A DNA stretch of 64,000 bases. Origin: Cryptomeria japonica. Taxonomy: Eukaryota; Streptophyta; Pinopsida; Cupressales; Cupressaceae. Position 1 is the first letter of the stretch, and every line of letters starts with the position of its first letter. Positions 21,873 to 31,106 of this stretch are shown one piece after another. The translations under genes and the position numbers were made by a program. The stretch covers positions 216,884,997 to 216,948,996 of the forward strand of contig NC_081406.1 of the NCBI RefSeq assembly GCF_030272615.1. The letters run 5' to 3'. The notes under the pieces were generated by a model. That model was not told the origin of the DNA and did no database searches. It saw only the letters and a list, made by a program, of their open reading frames with translations.

Positions 21873-22500
21873 TTGAAGATGGATTCTTCCAAGGTAGAGG
21901 CTATTCTGAACTGGCCTACACCTCAGACAGTAGGAGAGGTAATAATTTTTCATGGTTTGGCAACATTTTATAGGAAATTCCTTAGGAATTACAGTGATAT
22001 TTGTGCACCTATGTTAGAAATTATCAAGGGTGGTGGTAAGGTGAAGTTTGTGTGGACCAAAGAAGTAGATAAGATTTTTGAGTGTTTAAAACAGAAAGTT
22101 GCCAAGTACCTAGTCCTAGTATCCGTATTTCAGTAAGGTCTTCACCATTGAATGTGATGCAAGTGGTTTGTCTATAGGAGAAATATTGAGACAAGAGGGG
22201 AGACCGGTAGCCTTTTTTAGTGAAAAACTAAATGAATCAAAGATAAAGTATTCCTCATCTGATTTAGAGTTGTATGTTATGGTACAGGCTCTGAAAAAGT
22301 GGAGGCATTACTTGCTTCCTAAGGAGTTTATTGTGTATATTGACAATCATGCTCTTAGTTTTTTGAATGGATAGGAGAAGCTCAATCATAGGCATATGAA
22401 ATGGGTTGAAAGTCTCCAACCATACACCTTCATCATGAAGCACAAGAAAGGAGTAGCCAATAAGGTTGCAGATGCTCTAAGTAGGAGGGTGTTGACAATG
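21873..22500 (+). pseudogene. Chromovirus RT C-terminus and RNase H
   Basis: Reads MDSSKVEAILNWPTPQTV and FHGLATFYRKFLRNYSDIC, the connection region of gypsy RT, then after a frameshift near 22136 the RNase H part with TIECDASGLSIGEILRQEG, FFSEKLNESKIKYSSSDLE, VMVQALKKWRHYLLPKEF and YIDNHALSFLNG. It ends in KKGVANKVADALSRR, which marks the RNase H/integrase boundary. RNase H would remove the RNA strand during cDNA synthesis. Confidence 0.8.
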
Positions 22501-23460
22501 CAAGAAGTACAGTTGCAGAGTATGGGTGTTGAAGCACTCAAAGGATTGTATGAAGGGGACCAAGATTTCAAGGAAATATATAAGGTATGCTATGAGTTTG
22601 AAAATTATTTTCATGGAGAGTTTTCTAACTATACCTTGCATGATGGTCTTTTGTTCAAAGGGTGTCAGTTGTGTATCCCTAGATGTTCAATGAGGGATAA
22701 TGTAGTAAAGGAGAAACATAGTGGTGGTTTACAAGGTCACTTTGGGATAAATAAGACTCTGGACCTAGTTAGGATATTCTACTTTTGGCCAAAGATGCAG
22801 ACTAATATCAGAAAGTTTGTGGAGAGTTGTACTGTGTCTTAGAGAGCAAAGGGGGTCTCAACCAATGTAGGGTTGTACCAACCTTTTCCTATACCAAGTA
22901 GACCATGGGAAAGTTTGAGTATGGATTTTATGATGGGATTACCTAAGATAAAGACAAGTCATGATAGTGTGTTTGTTGTGGTAGACAAGTTCAGTAAGAT
23001 GGCTCACTTTATTCCTTGTAAAACCACAAATGATGCTAGCTATATTCCAGGATTGTTTTTTAGAGAGATTGTTAGAATCCATGGGTTTCCTTTGAGTATT
23101 GTATCTGACCAGGACAAAAAGTTTGTAGGGAATTTTTGGAGAACCTTGTGGAAATGGTTGGGTACAAATTTGTCTTTTAGCTCATCCTATCACCCTCAGA
23201 CTGATGGCCAAAATGAAGTTGTGAATAGGTCATTGGGAAATCTTCTTAGAGTAGTTACCTCAGGTGGAGTATGCCTATAATGATTCAACAAATAGGAGTA
23301 CAAGTCTAAGTCCTTTTGAGATTGTGTATGGTAGTCATCCAAGAGGATTTTTTGAATTGAGAGATGTCCAGGGGTTTGACAATAGGAGTGGACATGCTAA
23401 TGAATTTGCAGAGGCTATGAAAGGGGTGCACCAACAAGTCAAAGATACCTTACAATAGAT
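22396..23460 (+). pseudogene. Chromovirus integrase
   Basis: Zinc-binding domain: HSGGLQGHFGINKTLDL, FYFWPKMQTNIRKFVESC, with the second cysteine region broken by a stop (TVSxRAKG). Core: SLSMDFMMGLPKIKTSHD (first D), VVVDKFSKMAHFIPC, IVSDQDKKFVGNFW (second D), SYHPQTDGQNEVVNRSL (E). A deletion or frameshift near 23255-23265 joins SLGNLLR to a shifted VEYAYNDSTNRSTSLSPF segment, so a stretch of about 10-15 residues is missing. All three catalytic residues are still visible, but the chain is broken by stops. Confidence 0.8.
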
Positions 23461-23499
23461 CAATCAAAAGGTTAAAGAAAGGGTGGATTAGAGAAGGAT

Positions 23500-23940
23500 A
23501 GATGTGCAGTATCAAATGGGTGACATGGTCATGGTTAATCTTAGCAAGGACAGGTTGCCCAAGGGAAGCCATAGAAAGTTGATGATGAGAAGGATTGGAC
23601 CTTGTAAATTTTTTGGATAAATATGGTCCTAATGCTCACAAAATTGAACTCCCTGATGATATTGCTATTTCACCTATATTTAATGTTTCTGATCTAACAT
23701 TGTATAGGAGTCCCACTGTAGGAAAATGTGCAGGTGAATCTATTCATGAAATTGAAGAATGGATAAAGCACTTACCACCTAAGGAACTACCTAATATGGA
23801 GTGCATTTTGGATAGCAGGGAGGCCAAGAAAACAAGGCACGAGACCTATTTTGAACACTTGGTTAAATGGCAAGGCCTTCTTGGCTCAGAAGCTACTTGG
23901 ATGCTGGAAGAAGATATCAAAAAGCAAGGTGGTGATTTGT
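23500..23940 (+). pseudogene. Integrase C-terminus with chromodomain
   Basis: The GPF/Y-type region (MMRRIGPCKFF) is followed by an open frame at 23595-23942 reading FNVSDLTLYRSP, ECILDSREAKKTRHETYFE and HLVKWQGLLGSEATWMLEED, which is a chromodomain: the aromatic and W-x-x-x-x-x-x-ATW pattern is typical. Chromodomains let chromoviruses steer integration to marked chromatin. This places the element in the chromovirus branch of Ty3/gypsy; I cannot assign the clade by eye. Confidence 0.8.
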
Positions 23941-23987
23941 AGCAGTAGGTCTCTAACAGGACTTGAGAGAAATTTCACTCAGGAGTA

Positions 23988-24191
23988 TGGTGCAGGAGAA
24001 CCTACCTATGAAGGCATGAACCAGGAACAAGATGATTTTCTATTCGCTAGAAGAAATGTAATAAGACCCTATGGGTCCTTTTTTGTAATTCTATGTCTTA
24101 GGAGTGTGACAAGTTTGTCCATGTTTGGGTCTAATTATCATCTAGGGTTTGCTAGAGCAAATTGAGTCAATAAGGGTCACAATGGTCTAAA
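23988..24191 (+). repeat. 3' LTR of host chromovirus, piece 1
   Basis: Starts TGGTGCAGGAGAACC like the 5' LTR and runs to AATGGTCTAAA, where the copia element is inserted. The last five bases, CTAAA, are its target duplication. Confidence 0.85.
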
Positions 24192-25450
24192 TATTGGCAT
24201 TATTGGATGAATTGATTATGTGTTGCATTGATGTTTTGTCATTGATATCAACACTAATTGTTATGGTTGGTTACCAATAGATAGGTTTTGGTTACCGGTA
24301 GAAGATCAAGTGTTACTGGAAGAAGAGATTATTTGTTGGACACTTTCAGTATGTTTGGATCTATGGAATGTGATTGGTTACATGTGGTACATTCTTCTGG
24401 TGCATATCTTGGTCAGATGGTATTGACTTAGTAATAGGATGCTATCATACACTCTGGTAAACCCTTATCAACACTAATTTAAGGCTTTACTAGCAGAGCT
24501 CTCATTGAGGAATCTTGACAAGATGCATAATTGGTATTGGTGTAGCTTCTACATGAATTTCAGGATGCTGAAGATTATCTTTGATCATACTTCAACTACT
24601 TCAAGATATTGCTTTGGTGTGGTGGACCCAGAATAGGTCCTGTACCTATCTAGGTTATGGATCGGTATCATGTTAACATGTACTCTACATGTTACTGAGA
24701 TGTTTTAGGATGTTTTATGGATTTATTATTGTTGTTTTGGTCTTAAGATGACATGGCATATAATTGTAATATGGATTTATGTAATGATCTTATTGTAATA
24801 TCTTTTAGGTGGCCAACCTAATTGGTTTAGGCCTTAGGGTTTGTATAAAATGATGTAAGATCTCATTGTAGATCTTGGCATGGGAATGGAATAAGTGTTC
24901 GTGGTCTTGAAATGCAATATCCTATGCGAAGGAGACTTGGTCGATCATAGGTGATCGAATTGGGATTAAGGAAGAGGTCCAAGACCTGTGGTATTGAGCT
25001 CAACTAAGACTGTAATCAGGCATGGTAGATGCTATCTCTGGTATTTCACTCTATTCGATTGTTGTCCATTTATCTTGAGATTGTTGTTGCCTCTCTGTAG
25101 TTAGTGAGACTCTTTTGTAATGAGCAGTACGCTCTAGGCGGTGTGCCATCCTGCATGTGTAGGCCCCTCATTGTATCACATACCTTTTGTAGAAATATCA
25201 TTTGACTGTGGGTAGGCTTCCCACTGTGGTTTTTCCCTTTTTGGGTTTTCCACATACAAATCATGGTGTTATGTGGTATGGTTTCTTTGCATTGATTATC
25301 TGTTTAATTGTTAAGTTGTATTGTTTACCGGTATTTGTTTCTGCTTTACCGGTACTTAATTAGGTTACAGGTTATTAAGTGAATTAAATGTTATAATCTA
25401 TGAAAAATTGATTCACCTCCCCACTCAGTTGTTCACCGACTATCCTAACA
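24192..25450 (+). repeat. 5' LTR of the copia element
   Basis: Begins TATTGGCATTATTGG (TG of the terminus mutated to TA; the 3' copy has TGTTGGTATTATTGG) and ends TATCCTAACA. Carries the TTTTTCCCTTTTTGGGTTTTCC block shared by the copia LTRs of the window. Confidence 0.85.
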
Positions 25451-25452
25451 AT

Positions 25453-25464
25453 TGGTATCCGAGA
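25453..25464 (+). promoter_or_regulatory. Primer-binding site
   Basis: TGGTATCCGAGA, two bases after the LTR, a decayed form of the initiator tRNA-Met site TGGTATCAGAGC. Confidence 0.7.
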
Positions 25465-25510
25465 TTTGGTCCCCTTTTGCAGAAGCTTAACCACTTGAGG
25501 TAGATCCTAT

Positions 25511-26924
25511 GGCAGCTAACACTTCTAATCCACTGATAACTATTCTCAAAAGAGAGATCCCTAAGCTTGATGGAACAAATTATGGGATATGGAAAATTTT
25601 AATGGAGACTCATCTTAGATGTCTTGGAAAGGATATTTAGGAGATCACTAAGAAATGATACACACCTTATGATCCAACATCTAGCAATCCTGCTCCTGCA
25701 GACTTGGACAAGAATATTGAAAATGATTGCAGAGCTACAAAAGCCCTCTTGTGTCCACTTACTAATCAATAGATCATGGGATTGACTGATAAATCATCAG
25801 AAAAGGTTATGTGGGAGAAATTGAAAACTTTGAATGAAGGTGATCCTATTGTCAAAATTACCAAACTTGATGGCTATGGGGTAAGATATGAAAACTTGAA
25901 GATGGAAGATAATGAAAGAATTGTTGTGTTTATGGAAAGAGTAAATGAGATTGTTATAGAAATTCAATGTTGTGGAGGTTTTCTGAGTGAAGATGAAATA
26001 GTTTCCAAAGTCTTGAGAGCCCTTCCACTGGAGGTGAAGGCAACTGCAATTAATAAGTTGAGAATAATGGAAAACTCTTCAATTAACAGAGACATTTTCA
26101 TTGGGAAATTATCTTCTTTTGAGCTTGAAGAATTTGTATCTTCTAGAGCTATAAAGTTTGAACCTTCTTTTCATGCATCATCATCGTCATCTACCAAAAA
26201 AAGTGATTGGAAAGTCCTATATGTAAAATAATTTGAAGACATGATGAAAGAAGATGAAGAATTTGAGCAACTTGAAGCCTTATTTGCTAGAAGAGTACCT
26301 AAAGGTCTGACAGGAAGTAAGTATGAAGGAAAAGCACCTTTTAAATATTTTTCATGTAATAACATTGGTCATTTTGCATCTAGATGTCTTGAAAGGAATG
26401 CAAGGTTTGAGGAAAGAGTTAATAAATCATTTAAGCCTAACCAAAATAGATGCAGATTCAAGAAAAGTAAACAATGCTACATAGCGGATGAGGAAGGAGT
26501 AACTGATGACTCTACAGATGAACTGACAGAAGACCTTGCTAGTGGATCTGACAATGGAAAGGAATGGGTGTTCTATTCTTTAAAGGAAGATGAATTGGCA
26601 ATGCCTCAACTAGTACAGGAAATTGAGATAGTTACACTAACACAATCAGAAAATTCAACTATGACTGATGATCAGAGTAGTGAACTTGAAGTTCAAAAGA
26701 CACCAAGGTATGTAAGATTAAATCATTCTGAAGATCAAATCATTGGAGATAGGAACAAGCGAGTTATGACAATAAGAAGCCTGGAAAATGAAGAGGTATG
26801 TCTTATTTCTCAAGTTGAACCAGCATCTATTATTGAAGCTTGTAAGGATGAACATTGGTTAAAGGCCATGGAAGATGAATTAGATCAGATAGAGAAGAAT
26901 GAGACTTGGTCTTTAGTTCTCTAG
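25511..26924 (+). pseudogene. Copia gag fused to RT N-terminus (PR and INT missing)
   Basis: Gag starts MAANTSNPLITILKREIP near 25510 and shows the copia gag core: KLDGTNYGIWKILMETHL, TDKSSEKVMWEKLKTL, MERVNEIVIEIQCCGG, KVLRALPLEVKA, FIGKLSSFELEEF. Three stops lie in the first 90 codons. The next frame, 26241-26924, has the zinc knuckle YFSCNNIGHFASRC (first C changed to Y or F), an acidic linker and KEWVFYSLKEDE, the lead-in to protease, but then passes without a break into TPRYVRLNHSEDQIIGD and ACKDEHWLKAMEDELDQIEK, the linker and start of RVT_2. So gag and RT share one open frame and the roughly 2 kb coding for protease and integrase has been removed cleanly between about 26590 and 26640. 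Confidence 0.8.
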
Positions 26925-27597
26925 CCTAAAAATAAGAATGTTATTGGAACTAAATGGGTTTTTAGGAATAAACTGAATGAGGATGGTCAAGTTGTAAGAA
27001 ACAAGGCTAGATTAGTTTGTAAAGGATATTCTCAAATGGAAGGAATTGATTATGGTGAGACATTTGCACCTGTAGCTAGAATTGAAGTTGTTACACTATT
27101 TCTTGCCTATGCAGCTTATAAGAACTATAAGGTTTATCAAATGGATGTTAAATGTGCATTTTTTAATAGTGAACTTGAAGAATAAGTATACATTGAGCAA
27201 CTTGATGGCTTTTCACAGAAAGATGATAAAGATATGGTTTGCAGATTGAAGAAAGCTTTATATAGATTGAAATAGGCTCGTAGAGCTTGGTATGCATGAT
27301 TGGATAAATATCTTTTGAAGCTTGGTTTTACTAAAGGTAGTGCTGATAGTAATTTATATTATAAGATCACTGATAATGATATTCTAATTATTGAAGTATT
27401 TTTTGATGATATCATTTTTGGAGGAGAATATAAATTGTGCAAGGAATTTGCTAACAATATGAAGAATGAATTTGAAATGTTCATGATTGGTGAGATGGAA
27501 ATTTTCTTAGGTTTACAAATTACTCAAACTAACAAAGGCATTTTAATCTATATCTATCAAGGATACTTCTATACCAATAAATCCGACAAGGTATAAG
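26925..27597 (+). pseudogene. Copia reverse transcriptase
   Basis: Continues in the same frame after a stop: [75 protein letters not shown], then 27300-27596 with KLGFTKGSADSNLYY and EVFFDDIIFGG, the catalytic box with FFDD in place of YVDD, and EIFLGLQITQTNKGIL. About 25-30 residues between LQITQTNKG and SMIGG are missing, replaced by an unrelated short piece. At least five stops. Polymerase activity is not expected. Confidence 0.8.
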
Positions 27598-28263
27598 TCT
27601 ATGATTGGTGGTCCATTATATTTAACTCAGACTAGACCGGATATTATGAATGCAGTAAGTATTGTTTCAAGATATCAAAGTAATCCTAAAGAAAATCATG
27701 AATGTGTAGTAAAGAGGATATTTCAGTATTTGCAAGGAACAACAAAGTATGGTTTATGGTATTATAAAAATGATGATTTCACTTTATGTGCATATACTGA
27801 CTCAGATTGGGCAGGAGATACTGATGACAAGAAGAGCACTTCTAGTGGAGCTTTCTTTCTTAGAAAGAAACTAGTTTCATGGATCAGCCAAAAACAATCA
27901 TGCATTTCTTTATCTACTGCAAAAGTTGAGTATGTTGCAGCAACAACTAATTGCACTCAAGTCTTGTGGATGAAGCAAATGTTGAAGGATATCAGGGTAA
28001 ATTGTAGTGAATGAGTAGTTATCTATTGTGATAACTCTACATCTATTGACATGTCTAAGAATCTGGTATTTCACTCTAAGACTAAGCATATATCAATAAA
28101 GTATAACTTTCTGAAGGACAATGTAGAAGCAAAGGAAGTCAAATTGGTTTATGTGAACACTAAAGAACATATTGCAGATATATTCACTAAACCGCTGTCT
28201 AAGGAATCATTTGAGTATTTGAGAGATAGGTTAGGGGTTTCTACCCCTTCGGCAGAGACTTGA
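27598..28263 (+). pseudogene. Copia RNase H
   Basis: Reads MIGGPLYLTQTRPDI, YTDSDWAGDTDDKKSTSSGA (catalytic D in TDSDWAG), WISQKQSCISLSTAKVEYVA (E of the usual STAEAEY changed: TAKVEY), then after one stop YCDNSTSIDMSKN (D), HISIKYNFLKDN, VNTKEHIADIFTKPLS and FEYLRDRLGV. Only one internal stop at about 28013 breaks it. It ends about 325 bp before the 3' LTR. Confidence 0.8.
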
Positions 28264-28421
28264 TTGATGTAGTTTGTCATTAGTCCAACATACATTATCA
28301 ATGATATTATTGATTTTGGTACTGATGAGTGGTGCTACTACTCAAGGGAGTAGTCAACTTTGAGATACTAACATTTATATTCTTGCTTTGATATTTTTGT
28401 CAGATTTATGGCATTGATGTC

Positions 28422-28598
28422 AAAGGGGGAGAGATATTGATGTGAAAAATAAGGAAAGGATTTGTATACATTAGGGGGAGAGTTATTGATATTTAGGAGA
28501 TTGTTGGTTGTCTTCCACAAGGGGGAGACTTGTTTGGCATTTCTTGGTACTTAGATGTTTTTCATATCTAGTGTTGCCATCAATGCCAAAGGCGGAGA
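28422..28598 (+). promoter_or_regulatory. Four polypurine tracts before the 3' LTR
   Basis: AAAGGGGGAGA at 28422, TAGGGGGAGAG near 28473, AAGGGGGAGAC near 28519 and AAAGGCGGAGA at 28588-28598 directly before TGTTGG of the LTR. Serial purine tracts of this form are described for Sireviruses. The last one, with a C inside the G-run, is the functional position. Confidence 0.7.
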
Positions 28599-28599
28599 T

Positions 28600-29836
28600 T
28601 GTTGGTATTATTGGATGAATTGATTTTGTGTTGAATTGATGTTTTGTCATTGATGTTAACACTAGCTATTATGGTTGGTTACCAACAAACAGGTTTTGGT
28701 TACCAATAGAAGATCAAGTGTTATTGGTAGAAGGGACTATCTGTTGGACACTTCCAGCATGTTTGGATCTATGGAATGTGATTGGTTACATGTGGTACGT
28801 TCTTCTAGAGCATTTCTTGGTCAGATGGTATTGACTTAGTAATTAGATTCTATCATACACACTGGTAAACCCTTATTGGCACTAGTTTAAGGCTTTACCG
28901 ATAGAGCTCTCACTGAGGAATCTTGATAGGATGCATAATTGGTATTGGTGTAGCTTCTACATGAATTTCAAGATGCTGAAGATGTTCTTTGATCATGCTT
29001 CAACTGCTTGAAGACATTGTTTTGATGTGGTGGACCCAGAATAGGTTTGGTACCTATCTAGGTTATGTACTAGTATCATGTTAACATGTACTCTACAGGT
29101 TACCAGGATGTTTCGGGATGTTTTATGGATTTATTATTGTCGTTTGGTTCTTAAGACAACATGGCATATCATTGTAATATGGATTTATGTAATGATCTTA
29201 TTGTAATATCTTTTAGGTGGCCAACGTAGTTGTTTTAGGCCTTAGGGTTTGTATAAAATGATGTAAGATCTCATTGTAGATCGTGGCATGAGAATGGAAT
29301 AAGTGTTCCTAGTCTTGAAATGCAATATCATATGTGAAGGAAACTTGGTCGATCATAGGTGATCGAATTGGGATTAAGGAAGAGGTCAAAGGCCTCTGGT
29401 ATTGAGCTCAACCGAGACTATAATCAGGCATGGTAGATGCTATCTTTGGCAGTTCACTCTATTGGAATGTTGTTGCCTCTCTGTAGTCAGTGAGACTCTT
29501 TTGTAATGAGCAGTATGCTCTAGGTAGTTTGTCTTCCTGCATGTACAGGCCCCTCATTATATCACATACTTTTTGTAGAAGTATCATCTGACTATGGGTA
29601 TGCTTCCTACCATTGTTTTTCCCTTTCCGGGTTTTCCACGTACAAATCATGGTGTTATTTGGTATGGTTGCTTTGCATTGATTATCTGTTTAATTGTTAA
29701 GTTTTATTGTTTACCGATATCTGTTTCTGCTTTACCAGTACTTAATCAGGTTAAAGGTTAATGAGTGGATTAAATGTTATAATCTGTGAACAACTAATTC
29801 ACCCCCCTTGTAAGTTGTTCATCGATTATCCTGACA
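28600..29836 (+). repeat. 3' LTR of the copia element
   Basis: TGTTGGTATTATTGG to TATCCTGACA, 1,237 bp, colinear with the 5' LTR but visibly diverged from it. Followed by the CTAAA duplication. Confidence 0.85.
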
Positions 29837-31106
29837 CTAAATTGGGGGATCAAGTGACCACAAGTCTATTTGAGTTGTTTTTTATGTTTTAGAATCAGTT
29901 GTAATAATTTTGGGGGACTATGATAGTCTAGAGTCTAAGTTGGTTGAATTATGCAAAAGTTGTCATATTGTCAATTTGTTGTCATGACAATTTTGTACTT
30001 TTTGTAAGTCGTGATTCTCCAATAGTCAATCAGTTTGAAAAATAGTTGGAGGAGGTTGTGGTATTTTTGGGAAACACCTTTAAAGGCCCCAAACACCAAA
30101 TAATTTATGTTGGTGGAGTTGGTTGTTTTGGAAAATAGATTGAAGCTTCAAAACTGTTGGAAACTTGGAAAACTATCTAATTTATATTGATTGCATACTA
30201 AAGGTGGATTGGCAAGAATTCTCATGGCATAGATGTTGTAACTAGTTTTTTTGACCTTTGTTTTGCATTTGGTGTGAAGTCATGAAGTGATCGTTGCCCC
30301 ATTCTACAAGCAAATCTCTTTGGGGTAGCCTAAAACCCTTAAGCCCCTAGGGTTTGATTGCAATAATGGGTTTTGGCCTATCAATCCTTAATTGAACACT
30401 CTATCATTATAGGAGATGATATGCCACTATATCATATGTTAGTACCAAAATCCATTAAGAGGATACAACAAGGTGAAGAGGATGGAGAACTAACACTAGG
30501 TCTGGCATCTCTATGTGATAGACTGGTTTGATGAGTGTTTTGCGTGAGAATTGAGAGGTAGAGCACTGGAAAAGGGTTTGAATGTGGTAGAAGAGTACCT
30601 TGGAGGTTTACATAACATTTCATGGTTAGTGATGGTCACCCATTAGGATAACCAAACTAGTTGGTGGAAGGTGTTTAGTCAAATAGGTCTAAAAGTCCTA
30701 TTAAATTTGTTAGTGCAGCACCGGTTGGAATATCTGCAAGTTGATTTGGTACCAAAAAATGAGATATTGTTTAGAACTCCCAAAAGGGTATCTAAAAACA
30801 TAATTTATTTGTCTAGATCCTCAGGGTGTCAAAATTTATCACCTGATTCCTTCAAATGGAGGTCTAATAGCAACCGGTTCAAATTGCGGGCAAGTGAGTC
30901 AAAATTGATGTTCTGGTGGATCTAAACCATGAAACCCTATTTCATTTTTTGTTAAGGTGTTGTGAGAACACCCCTCCAAGAGTCATTGTATTGAATTGGT
31001 CAAGTGGGCCATTCAAACGCTAAAGCCTAGTAGTAGCCCAATCATGTATGCAAGGGTGCGTGTAGTCACACAAGAACTTGAGAAGTGTTAGTTGTCTATA
31101 AGTGGA
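29837..31106 (+). repeat. 3' LTR of host chromovirus, piece 2
   Basis: Starts with the duplicated CTAAA and continues CTAAATTGGGGGATCAAGTGACCA, exactly where the 5' LTR continues after its AATGGTCTAAA. Ends at AAGTGGA, the target duplication of the Tekay-like element. Short open frames here are not genes. Confidence 0.85.

Larger units (their letters stand above)
24192..29836 (+). mobile_element. Ty1/copia element lacking protease and integrase
   Basis: A 5,645-bp plus-strand element inserted into the chromovirus 3' LTR with exact 5-bp duplication CTAAA (24187-24191 and 29837-29841). LTRs 24192-25450 and 28600-29836; PBS 25453; PPT 28588-28598. The interior is 3.15 kb and reads gag, zinc knuckle, then directly the start of RT and RNase H; protease and integrase are absent. 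The two LTRs differ at more than one base in ten over the first 110 bases I compared, so the insertion is old. Multiple polypurine tracts before the 3' LTR point to the Sirevirus-like branch. Confidence 0.85.

Noticed and set aside
25070-25264. 64-codon minus-strand frame, similar frame at 29459-29650
   Set aside because: Lies in the two copia LTRs; duplicated by the LTR structure rather than conserved as protein.
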